In this document: positions 24,115 to 37,600 of the stretch, piece after piece
How positions within the stretch are numbered: position 1 is the first letter of the stretch
Layout: each line of letters opens with the position of its first letter
From: Aurelia coerulea
Taxonomy: Eukaryota > Cnidaria > Scyphozoa > Semaeostomeae > Ulmaridae
Length of the DNA stretch: 64,000 bases
Reading direction: 5' to 3'
NCBI GenBank assembly: GCA_039566865.1
Contig: CM076954.1
Span: forward strand, 15,276,001 to 15,340,000
Program-made: the position numbers and the translations under genes
The notes under the pieces: generated by a model
The model's database searches: none
Told to the model about the DNA's origin: nothing
Seen by the model: only the letters and a program-made list of their open reading frames with translations

Positions 24115-24949
24115 TGCTGAAGACATTGAAATCTTAAATTTTGGATGAAAAAATCTTGGGAAAATACCAGGTCACTCAAAACATCTCCCCCTATTTGACT
24201 AATCATTGGAGCAAACTTGTTTCCGCTATAATCACAGAAATTGATTGTTGTAATAGCTAAAAGGTTTAATTTTGTGTGTGTATGTTTTGGTAATTTCTAA
24301 GATAGTGGCCCCTTAGTAAAGGCGAAAGATTGAAAAATCAATCTTGCAGAGCAGCTGGAAAATGGCCTAAAATGCACGATCAAATCTTCCACATCCTTTC
24401 AAATTCATTCGAAATCAGTAGGACAAGTAATAACATGAATTGATAAATTGAGACGGAAACTGAAATTAATATCTTATTAATGGCACCGAAAAAGGGCAGG
24501 AGCATTGATATTTTTTTAAACTGACAAGTGTTTCTTTTATTTCGAGATACCTTTGATGATGCGTTTTAGGCCATTGTTTGGATGTTCTGCAAAACTAATT
24601 TTTGGAATCTTTCGACTCTACTAAAGGATTACTATTTTGAAGACAACCAAAAAGATACTCCAATCTTGTAACTATCAGAAGAGTCAATTTCGATGATTAC
24701 GGCACAACTAAATTTCTGCAATTATTTTTTCAAACTAGAGGGACATTTTTTGAGTTACCGGTACTTCTATGCCATTAATCAACAACTTCAATCTGAGGGC
24801 TCTGTTTAGGTAAAGTACAACAAAACAAAAAACAATGAAACAAAAGGAAACTGTTGTTACTAGAAAAAGACAAGGATTGATAAGACCATAGCATTTCTGT
24901 GGTGGGGCGGTGATAGTTTACCCGGTATTTCTCATTTTTTTCGTTTTTC

Positions 24950-25560
24950 ATTTCAATTTTTATTATTTAGCCATGGTAGCCTGCAGAGATTGCTTTACAG
25001 GGGGCCGTTCCAAATATTACAAAATCAAAAACCTAATTTACAAATTAGTTATCTAATTACTCTAACAATGAATAGAATGAACTTAAATCAAAAGAAAAGT
25101 AAACAAGGTACCCTTTACAATTTCTCTTGAAGCTTCTTTTTGAATGTAAGAAGGGAGGGTGCATGTTTGACATCAAAGCTTAATTGGTTCCAAATCTTAG
25201 GCCCACGAAATGATAGACTTCTGCCCATTTGATGTTTTGAAGAGAAGAACACTCAAGTCAGTTTCGGTGTTCCTTAGTCTCAAAGTATCATGTGTTGAAT
25301 TTTTACAAATAACTCTGACAGATATTCAGGAGCAAGACCATTTGTTGACTTTTACATTACGGTCACTGTTTCATTTTGAATAATGCCAGAAAATGTTGGC
25401 CATTTCACCCTTTTTATCAGACTAGCTGCTGAAATGTCATGACTGCTATTTGAACAATTCTGGCAGCTCGATTTTGTGACTTCCGGAGTATAACTTGTGT
25501 TTCAAATTTCGCCAAAAAGTTACTTAAAGTCTTTTCCCAAATGTTGCTCCCAAAATTTGG
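24950..25560 (-). mobile_element. LINE 3'-end fragment (ORF2 C-terminus)
   Basis: Read on the minus strand, about 25228-25124 encodes RSLSFRGPKIWNQL, then VKHAPSLLTFKKKL and a stop. This pattern (S-F-x-x-x-K-x-W-N-x-L with APSL-x-x-FKKxL) is the C-terminal tail of many non-LTR retrotransposon ORF2 proteins. Its 3' UTR is related to the fragment at 57915-58330. Upstream parts are decayed. It lies just beyond CIAO1. Confidence 0.7.
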
Positions 25561-25978
25561 CTTTTAACATTGCCCCAAAGGCAGTGCGTCAGCCGTACAG
25601 AGTGATTTATCCACGAAAATGAAGCCTCGGTGGATATCGCACGCAATTATCTTAAGTGTCGGAATCAAGAGAGAGACAAGAAGCCTTTTATTCAGCTTGT
25701 ATCTAGCAGTAATTTCAAGTTGCAGTTTATTCACTAAAGTTATCGAAAAGACACCTTTAAGATATTATGCAAAGATTCTGGATCGAGCGATGTTTTTTTT
25801 ATACAATTTGAAGAAATCTGAGGGATTTTCGAATTTGCACAGCAGGCTCAACAGAACTTCGGAAATAAAAATTATACAGAGATTGCTCGACCCAGGCTCT
25901 TTGTGGAATAGTTAAAAGGTGTTGTAGTTTGCTCATCTCAAAGCATATCAAGACTCATGAGATAGTCCCAGTTATCGC

Positions 25979-26003
25979 AACAACAACAACAACAACAAAA
26001 ACA
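25979..26003. repeat. (CAA)n microsatellite
   Basis: About eight CAA units. Confidence 0.8.
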
Positions 26004-26167
26004 ACGTTTTTTTGCTCAGACTTTTGAGCGTCTATTAGTCTATCAATAGCAGTAACTACGAAGTTGTAATCAGTCTAGAGCAATCTAGGCCATCGTAAAT
26101 CCGGAACGTTTCACTAGTTAATATTGTTTTTATCGCACCGTATTCCTTCTCCTCCAGGATAAAAGTT

Positions 26168-26749
26168 TTAAAGCACCATTGTCACTCAGGGTCCTTGGCG
26201 GGCACGCTACAATTGCAGACTGTACGAAATCAAATCTGGCCTAAACGAAAAATATAGATCCACAGAGCAGTGGTTGAACGGATAGAACATTTGTCTGTTA
26301 GTCCCAGGGGGTACTGAACTCAATTTTGTACGGGGGTGAGCCCAAGAAAATTATTTTTTACCCTGCTCCAGAATTTTTTGCTCCAAATTATACCCATTCT
26401 GCAAAAAATGGCGAAAAGTATACTTCACAATGTGCAAATTTGACCGAAAAACAACCCGATCTGATAAAATATCCCATTTTGGCATGTTTTGACAACCTGC
26501 TCTAGAAAAAGTGCCTTATTTTGATACCCCGTTCTAGAAAAAATTGGTGAAAATGAACCAAAATGAAAACGACACCCTTAAAAATGGCACATCCCCGTCG
26601 GACAAATATACTTAGTACCCCCACCCCAGGCTATTAGGTCTACTACTGCAATGTGGATACACAGTTTTCTGTTAGCCAAATTTGATTATCAGACCGTCTG
26701 AAATTTCAGCGTGCCCACAAAGGACCTTTGGGTGACAATGGCACTTTAA
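26168..26749. mobile_element. Foldback element family V, copy 1, with an inserted GGGGGTAC segment
   Basis: The ends TTAAAGCACCATTGTCAC and GTGACAATGGCACTTTAA are inverted, with GTCCTTGGCGGGCACGCT inside the left arm matched by AGCGTGCCCACAAAGGAC. A segment with GGGGGTAC and GTACCCCC (about 26306-26632) interrupts the centre. Related copies are 28976-29238 and part of 60270-60405. Confidence 0.7.
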
Positions 26750-26859
26750 GCAATATGATTTTGCGAATTTTTGCTAAAATGTAGCAAAATATCTTCAATT
26801 ATAGTATCGATAGAAAGGAGACACATAAATTTACTTGGTATTAAAGCTCTCTTACCATT

Positions 26860-28160
26860 TAATACTTTTTCTCGAAAATCTTGACTTCCAAGTTTGTGGC
26901 ATCTTGATAACGGCACGCACATTCAAATTCATCCCTCGCAAATGTGTTCAGTAATTTTGCTACCAAACGTATGTTAATTGCCATGCTTGAAACAAGTTTT
27001 GCCACCATAACTTGACGAAACAGTTTACCGGCAGTGCCATCAACTCTCAGTTTATCGCAAGAAACAGGATTGCCGCAAGTAATAACGGACCTTGCTGCTG
27101 CTGAAACATGGCCTAACTTGCGAAACGTGTTTGTATGGTCCAAGGCCAAAATCATTTCCAACACATATCATCTGATGGATTCTTTTGTATTGGAAGCTGT
27201 ATTTTTCAAAGAAATTGGTTCTGCCTTAGCATTTTGCAAAAGAATCTATAATGAAAATCACGAAGGAATAGGCGAAACGCACGGGAAATTGATAGGCACT
27301 TTTTGAAAGAATTTTACAGTTTCCTTTCAAAAGTGTTGCTTTTCTTCAGATTTCATCGGCGTGAAGTTCAGACAAATGCGTTCTCTCCAACGCGAAGAAT
27401 TTTTGCTATCTGAAACTGACAGTTTTGTCCGTGTTGGTTTTGTTTTGGTTTTGCCTACTACAATAGCTATTGTAGCATTGGCCAACTGAGCTAAATCCCA
27501 AAGGACCCTACTTCTCAAAAATTTCTTAAATCCAGTTCACTTTTATTGTTACTGTTTCAACGGGAGAAATATTCTCAGAACCTCTTTTAAGGGACCAGGA
27601 CGGGGGGGGGGGGCAATCAAGTATTTCCTTGTTTAAAAGGGACAATAGGTCTATTGTTTGAAAAGCTAAGCAATAGGTCTAAAGAAGGAACTAGGGAGGC
27701 AATTGCCTACCCAGCTAGTATGTTAAAAAAGGCCCTGGAAATGCTAACACAAAGCACAAATAGGGAAACTGTTTGCGGACATATCAGTTCGGCCTATCTT
27801 GATGAAATACTCGTACAAAACAATTTCATGCGTTGCTGCGAGCAATGCATGCTTTTGGGATTTAGATCCACATCATATGGAGGCGAAGTATGCATTTCGA
27901 AAGGACTGACGTCATTGTGACTAGGGTCTATGTCACATTTCAAAGCATGTTATAGTTTTGAGGCAGATTCGTGAAGGCATGCAAGCTGAAGGTATTCAGG
28001 CAAAAACCTGTTTTAGTTTAAGCTAGTTAACTTGCAAGTGTGAGTAGGGTATAAACTAAACAAACTATACTAAAATTCAGATCTGAGAAACAACGCTTTC
28101 TTTCTTCAATCAGAACAATTACGATGCCTTTTACAGACTGGTCATTGGTCAGGGTTCAAA
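26860..28160. other. Intergenic region between CIAO1 and PINK1, no gene assigned
   Basis: Open frames occur on plus (27034-27306, 27654-27920) and minus (26859-27164) strands. The plus frames contain plausible peptide such as ETVCGHISSAYLDEIL, but I recognise no family or splice chain. A G-tract lies at 27602. These may be decayed transposon sequence. Confidence 0.3.
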
Positions 28161-28177
28161 CATGCAATCAATCATTT

Positions 28178-28210
28178 AATCGGTCAATCAATCAATCAAT
28201 CAATCAATCA
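28178..28210. repeat. (TCAA)n microsatellite
   Basis: Eight or so CAAT/TCAA units. Confidence 0.8.
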
Positions 28211-28245
28211 ACCTAATATCTCACGAACAACACAACAACAAAAAG

Positions 28246-28679
28246 TTACCGTAAATCCTCGAATAAGCCACCGAGCCACTGAGGGCTTATTTGTCAAACT
28301 GTACTTTTGGCTGGAGGCTTATTTAGGGGGGGGGGGCTTATTCGAAGGGGGACTTCTAAGATAGCACGGTGGATTGTGATGAAATATTGCTATTCTAGCA
28401 GATAAAAGTTTATGGGGAAACTAAAATATGTCAATATTGATCACAGGAAGTAATGTACAAAAAAACATGTTACACTGAGTTGTACGGATTATAAACATAG
28501 TTCCCAGACCAGGAATGTATAAACGTATGTAAAATGCACATTTTTGCGGAATTCAAAGAACCTCATTGGGGCTTATTCAAGGGGGTCTTGTTTGTCAAAA
28601 TTACTTCTGAGGTGGGTGCTTTTTCGGGGGGGGGGGGTTTACTCGAAAGTCGAGTCTTATTCGAGGACCTCAGGTAAAA
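28246..28679. mobile_element. Foldback with TTACCGTAAATCCTCGAATA ends
   Basis: The left end TTACCGTAAATCCTCGAATA pairs with the right end TCTTATTCGAGGACCTCAGG. Internal GGCTTATTT motifs and G-tracts (28328 and 28627) also repeat in the element. It is non-coding. Confidence 0.6.
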
Positions 28680-28975
28680 TTGCAAACATACATACATAGT
28701 CGGGTTCATAGGAACTATAAACAAAATAATTGTATGGAAGAAGCAAGTTACTGTTTGATTACAAGTCAAACCATACTTAATTACTCCTAAAAATGTTGTA
28801 TGTAAACAAAAATAACTTTTGGTCGGACATTTCCACTTTACTGCAAAATATGGCAAACAAAAATCATTGAAATCGATCGATCTGACCAGTTTTTGTATAA
28901 TGATAGATAAGATACTAGTTTGTGCTCACCCAGTAAACTGTAGTTGTTGATACAGCTTGAACTGTGCAATTATCT

Positions 28976-29238
28976 ACTTAAAGAGCTATTGTTGCCCATG
29001 GTGCTTTGCGGGCACATTAAAATCCAGGCTATCTGAAAATAACATTTGGTCCAAGCCGAAACCATGGATCGATAATGCAATAGCTAGTTGAAGTGATATG
29101 ATAGAGACGTTTTACTTTACTTGAACTGTTCTATCAACAACTGCACTGTGGATATATAGTTCTTCTTTAGGCCAAATTTGTTTAGTCTGAGATTGTAGCG
29201 TGCTTGCAAAGGACTCTGGGTGACAATGGCTATTTAAA
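28976..29238. mobile_element. Foldback element family V, copy 2
   Basis: Inverted ends with GGTGCTTTGCGGGCACATT at the left and AGCGTGCTTGCAAAGGACTC at the right. Homologous to 26168-26749 without the inner insertion. It lies just beyond the PINK1 3' end. Confidence 0.65.
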
Positions 29239-29315
29239 CTGAATTCACACTTGGGCGATTATGTGCGGCGTGCACAGCAAATTTCAATCAATCCAACTTC
29301 CCCGCATTGTCGCAC

Positions 29316-29321
29316 TTTATT
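29316..29321 (-). terminator. Candidate PINK1 polyadenylation signal
   Basis: AATAAA on the minus strand, 87 bp past the PINK1 stop codon. It is the first such hexamer downstream. Use is inferred from position. Confidence 0.5.
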
Positions 29322-29407
29322 GTTATCAGAAATGCGGCGAGAACGACGTCACAAGTGTGAATTTAGCTTTATAAATACAACAATTTACAGTTTACCAATA
29401 TCAATTA

Positions 29408-32400
29408 CTATTCACACTCATCTTTAAAATACGCCAAAGCTGATGATATTGTTTCATACGATGCACGGCGCAGGAAGCATCTCCACAGCTAAGGAATAAA
29501 GAGACGAAAAGGAATCAAAACGAGTAAGGGAGCGGTCATTTTTAATCCTGGGTACCAGGGCGGAGGATAATTTCACACAATTAGATAACATTTCATACCC
29601 CATCTTGAACATAGAAAAAAGTTTCATACCCCATCATCTTTCAGTGAAATGGTTTGGTATCTCATCCAAACTCTTTGAGGACGTATACAATATGCAGTAT
29701 ATGCACGCATGACAATTTGTCCAGTGATTCACCATTTCCAATTGTCTGAATTTTACTTTCAAATGTTAACTGAAGACTTCATTAAAAATTTCCCTTGGTA
29801 TTTTCACACCCCCACAAAGTAATTGGAAGCATTTTCATACCCATGTCAAAATCTTCTGCCCTCGTACTCAGGATCAAAAATGCCTGCTCCCTAAGTTGAA
29901 ATTTACACTCGTGGTATAACGTCGCTAAAGTAGAACTGGCCGATAAGAAACTTGTTTATAAGAAATTTCAGGTTAATCCAGAGGTAGTTATCAAAGAGGT
30001 TCAAATTCATTATCTGAAGAGGAATATACTCACAATATTAAACAACTTTATATCCTGTATACACAATGGAAGTAATTTTTTTCGAAAGAAGGGTACACAA
30101 GCCAATTTATCGGAAATTTGCTCTTGCGGTGTTATGATTTCACTCCAAATGATAAATGTAGGATTAGAAATTTTCTTTCAATCTTGTTTTTCGGTATTCA
30201 TAACTTAAAATGACCCTGCAGCATTATGCTAGCTGACAGAGTGTTCAAAACAATGCCAGTATATGAAAGCAAAGCAATGCACAATTGTTACCATATTGCA
30301 TTGCATGTTGTAATTGAATTCCTAATCGCTAAAGATTATCTTGGCAAAAAGTTTCTTGCCGCCATCTTTAGCTTAATCGTCTATTGAATGACATATCGGG
30401 GAAAGACAGAAATTCAGTTGACAAATAGTCACATCTGGTCACAATCATGCCACTTAACGATTTTAATCAAAACAGCTCATAACAAAAATCTTAGCGTGAT
30501 GCAAACTGCTTTGATACGAATCGACAAAACTCCGCAAACAAGTCGTTTTCACTTAGACTTACGACACTGAGTCATTTCGCCTTGCTTGCTTTGGTTCCTT
30601 AATGTCTCTTCTGTCAATAGGGACTCATAACATTACAAAGAAATTTCAGGCTCACTTAGGACCTTGCAGAGTGGATCCCTTCTCCCTATGCACCAATCCA
30701 ATCGCTAGAATCGGAGGTGATGATCAGAGAGTTGTTATTGTTCCATACAAAATCGGTTGATATCGCCTAGAATTCTCGTAGCTGCGATTGATCTATTCTC
30801 TTAGCAAAGAGAAAGATTAGTTTAGGCAAGGAGAACATCATTCTTTGTATCAACAGCTTGTTTTCCAATGTTCAAGCTCTTTAAACCAGAATTTTAAATG
30901 ATATTGTGGCATGAAATTGGTTTAAGAGAATTCCTGCTAATTTAGGACCCGTTCACACTGCTCCGTTTTTGTACAAAAACGGAGCGAAGAACCTCCGTTT
31001 TTGTGAAAGCGTTCACACTGATCCGCACAAAAACGCCACAAAAACGGAGGTTTTCGAAAACGCTATCAAAAATGGATATCCACAAAAACGGAGGTTTTTG
31101 AAAACGCACTTGATTAGTGTGAACGCACAAAAACGGAGGTTTTTGAAAACGCTCCAATACAAAATCGGTTGATATTCAACAATGAGTTCACAAAAACGGA
31201 GCAGTGTGAACGGACAAAAACGGGTAGCTTTGATGCATCAAAAACGGATACTAACAAAAAACGGAGCAGTGTGAACAGACAAAAACGGGTAGCTTTGATG
31301 CATCAAAAACGGATACTAACAAAAACGGAGCAGTGTGAACGGACAAAAACGGGTAGCTTTGATGCATCAAAAACGGATACTAACAAAAACGGAGCAGTGT
31401 GAACGAGGCCTAAGTGTGCCTGCAATTTCATAGTAATGTTATGAGTCCCTGTCGATCGAAGTGACATCAACTAATCAACGATCGTAGGAAAACAAGGGAC
31501 TCAAGGTCATCAGTCTAGTTTTCACTTACCGATAATTCTGCAGTAAAAGTCGCTCCTTTAATGAGAAATTGTCGCTCCTCTCGCAGCAGCCAAAGCCACA
31601 TAGCCAACAACCATCTGAAAGTTAGAAATGCATAGTCAAGACTAGCCTATTTCGTTGTTGATTTTTCACAAAATTACTTATCATCATGGGAAGCATGGAC
31701 GAAGGGCTCTCCGTCAGTAACAGTAAATGTCATGTCCAGCCTTCCAGGCAATGCTAAAGGGTGTCCTGAAAAATTGCTCACCGTTCGTGTGGCTGCTGTG
31801 GAGGAGCAATAGCTTCAATTGTATTGGTTTCAACGCAGTTACATAGGTCATGCTTCAGCTTAGAGTTTGAGACCTTGTTTGAGTCAACCTGAGAAATGGT
31901 TGCTGATTTATGGGAGAGGAAAGGCAAACTAAAAGGTTGCTTCAAAAACAGCACTTCTATTGCTCTCCAGCAATGGCAAAATAAATTAAATTTTCAAAGA
32001 AAGGGCTCTAGCATTGCATCTAGATTTCTTCTGCATTAATAAAAGGGTTAACAGTGTTGTTTTCTGCAAGACAACACTGTCAAATGTTTGAAAAATGAAG
32101 AGAAAACTTGAATATGACGTAAGAGCCCTTTCTTTAAAAAATTACTGGATTTTCACATTGCTGGAGAACAACAAAAGTGTTCTTTTTGAAGCAACCATTT
32201 ATTTTGCCTTTCCTCTTCCATAAATCAGCAACTACTTTTCAGATTTACTCAAACTAGGTTTCAACCTCTACGTTAAAGCTTGAACTACGCAACCAACTGT
32301 GTAAGCGCTGAGACGAAAAAAGCTACGGCTCCTCCACAGTAGCCACTTAAACGGGGCAAACAATTTTTGGGACACCCTGTATAAGGACTGCTAATCTAGC

Positions 32401-34664
32401 CAGCAGCAGTGCACTGCTCTATAAGTTATATTTAAGAGAAACTTAAAAAATTGGAGTGGAGACAAATGTCAGTGTAAAATTTGTAGATAATGATTATTAG
32501 TAAGTTGCATTACATTGTATTATAGGTTTATTTTCATTGTAAATAGTTGGTATAAATTAGTTCACATTATTGCAATATAGTAATGTAGAACTAGACCTGA
32601 TGATGAACCAACTTTAAATAAATTGATAAATAAATAAATAAAGTTTGGACCAGAAAGGGGTATCAATTAAGTATTTTACGACTGATCTAGAGCACTATAT
32701 TTTTCGTGACATGGCCATGGTATCGTAATTGTAGTATAGTTAAATAATTTGCAGGTAGTGTAATCAGTAACATGTTTTTATTACATTTTTAATGGAATAA
32801 ATAGGAAGAAACAATTCACCCTCTTTTACCGTCAAATGTTCAAAATCTAGAAGTTTTCCTAGCTCGTCCTTGTATGCCTGACAGAAGCATTGGGTACAAA
32901 GTTAGTAAGCTTTAGCGTAGAGTTTACGGGTGACTGACCGAGTGGCTTATACAGTTTCCGTCAGGTGACTGAAGTTAAGCTCGGCCGAGTGAGGTCAAAC
33001 TCCGGATGGGTGACCTCGGAGGCTTGACCTCGCAACTCACATCGAGGTCCTTCGGAAGGGACATTAAACTAGGGGTCCTATGCCTTGATGCGGCATGCAT
33101 AGAGGGCTTAAATTAGCTTTAAGTAGCTATAAATGCTTCCTGTCCACTCAAAATAAATTAATGAAAACAAAAGTAAACTTACATGTCAACGTCCTCCTCT
33201 GATGGCAGACTCCGTGCAACGTGCTTGAACCATCTCTCTGGTGCGTGCAAAATCAGGCAAGCCATTATGGCTGCCTCTGATGCTGATGGTCTTTCATCGG
33301 GGTCTCTCTTAAGCAGAAGTTGTATCAATCTTGCCAACAGTGGATTTGAGCTACAAGTAAAAATATACAAGACATTTTCCACATACAGACAAAGTTTCAT
33401 CATTGATTTTCATTGTTGTTTTCAAATTTCAACAAAATTTTCGTTGTGGTACCTCTCTCAAATGTAAAGAGATATCTATACATTTTACATTTTTGAAGGT
33501 AAGCTACTTAATAATAAATTGTAAAGACATTCGGATGCAAAAAAAACGAAGATTTAGCACACTGAGGCCTTTCTGACTTGTGTCGTCATCAGAGTGTGAC
33601 TTTAAACAGAACTGCATTTTTAACTGCATTGTATTTCTGAATGCATTTGTAAAGCACAATTGATATCTCTCTTCAAAGTCAATAGAATTAACAAAAGTCG
33701 GGGAAATTTTTGTGACAGCCAGTACATATCTATTATCTTATGTATCAAAGCAACATAACAATTGTTGAGCTAGGCGTAAACAAAGTCTGGATCAGATTCG
33801 ATAGAACACAAGAGACATTTCTAGGCCGAAAAGTTATCAAAATTTTGAAGCTGGGTAGCGCCCTTGACTACCAGTTTGAAGGTTCGTTGTTTGAGTCCCT
33901 GGTTCGTTGTGTTGTCAAAAGGGCGAGTGAGAAAACTGAGAGTGAGGCAAGACTCTAGCGCTCTGCAAATACAGGCTAAAGGAATTTTTTCATATACACC
34001 ATCTAAAATGTACAATTTAAAGAAAATATCTTCATAAAGACGACACCATTAGGATCATAATAAGCATGACTACCCTTTGATCTTAACAAAGAACAATATG
34101 GAAATACTAAAGGTTTTAATACCAAAGCTTCTGTTGGCCTTTCCTCAGGGAGAGCTGGCTTAAATCCAAAGATAAAGACGCCACTGCTTGGAAAAAAATC
34201 ACGCGGTCAAAGGAATCACGAGGTATGGTCACATCCCGAGGAAGGACTAGGACACTGCTTGATAAGCTTGGCTTCTCAATGTCCTGATAGTTATATAGGT
34301 AGAAACGAAGAAGCAATTTGAAGAGTCCCCTTTCAGTTTCAGTTGCAAAACGAGGTTATGCCCAATTTGGCAGGGCAGAATAACCTTTACTATCTTTGAT
34401 CTTACATACCTCTGAAGACAAGGAATTTCTTCTTCGGTGTAAAATCTGCTGTCTGCGGTCCCATGCGTGAATGGATTTTGTTGACCAAAAATCTCAAATG
34501 CCAATGTGCCACATGCCCAGACTAGAGAACAAACCATTGATAAAATAAATACGGGGACTTTCCTTGCCAAATAGCTGTCTTTGAATGAAACAGAAAGTCA
34601 CCTTATCAAAGCAATGCAAGCGCAGTATCTGTCTGGACTCACTGCATGGTCTCAGTTGTCACAA

Positions 34665-34699
<35 letters not shown>

Positions 34700-37600
34700 A
34701 CAACATCAACAACAACAACAATTTTCAAATTATTTATTGAATTTTATTCTTCGCTCAAAGTTTTCATCATGTTACCCGATTTTGTAAAGTCTTAACTTTT
34801 ATGCTTCCGACAACCGTACAATAAGCACCAATTTGGTCTAGAATAGCGGATCATTCGCTATCCAAAACAGTAGAATTATATTCTACGGTTCGAAAAACTG
34901 TTCTGTTTTCTGCCCCGTTTACACTATGCCGCTATTTTATAAACTTGGCATAAAACTGTGCCGTATTTATTATTCATTGAAACAACATCGCCGCTTACAC
35001 TATGCAATAAAATGAATACGATAGGTCTTGAGCATGCTCAAAGCGAGGATTTGCCACGGCGCATACTCTCTTTGCCAAGCTATCACCTCGATATGGATAC
35101 AACAATAAATGATGCCGTATTCACCGTTTACACTGTCCCGGTCTAATGACGAAGCCAGTTCGCATGCCGTATTCATTTCATGCCGTATTCAGTGAATATT
35201 ATGCCCAGTGAAGTAAGATACAAGAAAGTAAGGGAAATCACCTCGCTTTATCAGTTTAAAAGAAAATTAAAAACGCATTTAAAGAGCTCAGTAAACCCTA
35301 GCCTGCGCGCAGTCTTTCTGTTGTGGTTGTTGAAAAGTGAGCGACTTTTCAACAACAACAACAGAAAGATTGCGCGCAGGCTAAGTAAACCCTAACTAAA
35401 ACATGACTCCCAGGAAGATCAGATCTCAGCCTGGATCCAATCCTAGCTAATACCAAATTTTAAATTTTGTTTTTCATTATTCATTTGTAACAAACTTGTA
35501 ACTTTTGTAGTTCAATTTTGTAATGATGGGATATCGTGTAAAAATATGAATTAATAAAAAAAATAGATTGGAGGTCAATACACGGCACAGTTTCATACCA
35601 TTTTTGCTTCGTATCTGCATAATGTAAACGGCGTATTAGCAGCAAAATTCTGCACGAGACTGATTGAGTGATTTGTGACTATGATTACAAAAACATAGCA
35701 AACAATAGCCCTAATGGAAAATAAATAATCTCAAATGAGAAAAAATACAACTCACGGTCTGCTTTTGTGTAATCAAGGGCATTTCCTGGATACGGCTTTG
35801 CAGCGGCTATCTAAGAGAGAAAATATAATAAGACATAACCTTTGAGTAATCTCAAACAAAAGTTCAATCTCGAAGTACGATTTACTACTGTATACAAAGA
35901 CGAGGACACGAAAAACAGAATCACCAGCTAAGGCCCGGTGATGGATGCCAACATTGCTCGAGAAACACCCATATTTGTCTATGAAACTCTAAAGGTAACT
36001 ACCTAACCTCTCCTTAGAAATTTTCTCAACGGTCTTAGACGAATTGGAGGACTGAAATCGGAGAAAAGTGGGGCCCCGTGGCTCCCGCACTGGCCCCTAG
36101 CCAATTGGGAGAACCATGTTACTGTGCATTGGGCTGATTGGCTTCTGCAGAATTTTCGGGAAATTCACTGCCAACCCTGCATAAATAACAGCCAGAAGAA
36201 GAGAATATGATAGAGAGCTACTCTTTCATCGCAACTACCATGCGATCCTGGTTCTATTCAGTCTGGTTTACTGTTAATTTTGAGAGGCTGCAAACAAACT
36301 TTCACAGGAAATCTGTGACAGCTGGGAAAACAAAAGTGATTCCACCACATAGACCATAACCTACCCTCGATACGGTCTGCGAAGCAGGCTAACTAGCTCC
36401 ACGAAAAGCAAAGAAAAATTTGATCCAGATCAAAACATTTACAATTTGTACAACCTTTCATTCATTGCTTTCATATCCATAGTCAAATTTGCTCGTTGAA
36501 AAATTCTAGGCTTTTGAATTTCAACGCTAAGAAATCACAGTAAGCCATAATCAATGCTGTACATTATCATAAGGAAAGGATAGACAACTAACTAACCTCT
36601 GGAGCCATGAGTGCACTATTTCCACCTCTGTCGACATGGTCACTTTCAAAGGGTAGCTTCAATCTCAATCTTTTGTCACCAAGGCAGCAACCAAAATCGG
36701 TAATAACCAGCTTTGGACTTCCCTCTGCAGTGGTATCAATCAATAAGTTGTCACTTTTCAGGTCTCGGTGTGACTCATCGTTATCTACAAGATGTGCCAC
36801 TCCTTCAAGAAGTTGTGCAAAAAGTAGAGACTTCTCTCGCTCAAATCGAAACCCCTCATCAACGTATCTTCTGAGGGTTGTGCTATATTTCGGCATGACA
36901 AGGCACAAGGTCTTATTTCGACCAGCACCATTCATACGTTTCGGCAATGCAATAGGGTAGCTCTTTGTAGCGTCATAGGGGCATGGAGTGTCTTCTACCA
37001 ATACATCTAAAACTTTTATAACATTAGGATGTTCTGGTAGTTTGTCTTGGACAATGGCATCTACAATCGAGAAAATGGGAAAGATACTCAAAGACAGACA
37101 ATTGTCAATGAAAACAAAATTAAGAGCATTAGATTGCAATATATTTTTTACCCTCACCTACGGTAGTGTATGTTGGACAATATCAAAGACTATGGAAAAG
37201 AGATTACAATCAGGGTTTTATAGAAGAATGCTCCGTATATCTTGGAAGGATCACACGTCAAACGAGGCAGTACTGGCTAGGGCATGAACCAAAAGAAAAC
37301 TGGTTGAAACAATCAGGAAGAGGCACTTGCAATTGTTAGGCCATGTTTTGAGAAAGGAAGAACTGGAAGACGTTGCAGTGACGGGAGAAATTTAAGGAAA
37401 AGAGTTACAGGAAGACATAGGCTCGCATTCATCTCAAGTCTCACCAAATTGATGAAGATCAGTGAGAATGTACTAATAAAAGCAGCAGAGGATAAGAAAC
37501 TATGGAGAACCATGGCCGCCAACTCATATGAAGTCGAAAAGTGTAGCTCATTAGCACATATACGACGCTTAGTACGATGCAATTGCTCAAAAGTTGAATT

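Noticed and set aside
26859..27920. Possible gene between CIAO1 and PINK1
   Set aside because: Three short frames on both strands without recognisable domains or consistent splice sites. Kept only as an unassigned region.
34581..34787. Polyglutamine protein
   Set aside because: A microsatellite inside a PINK1 intron, on the opposite strand. No splice context.
36607..36960. 117-codon plus-strand frame
   Set aside because: Antisense shadow of PINK1 exon 7.
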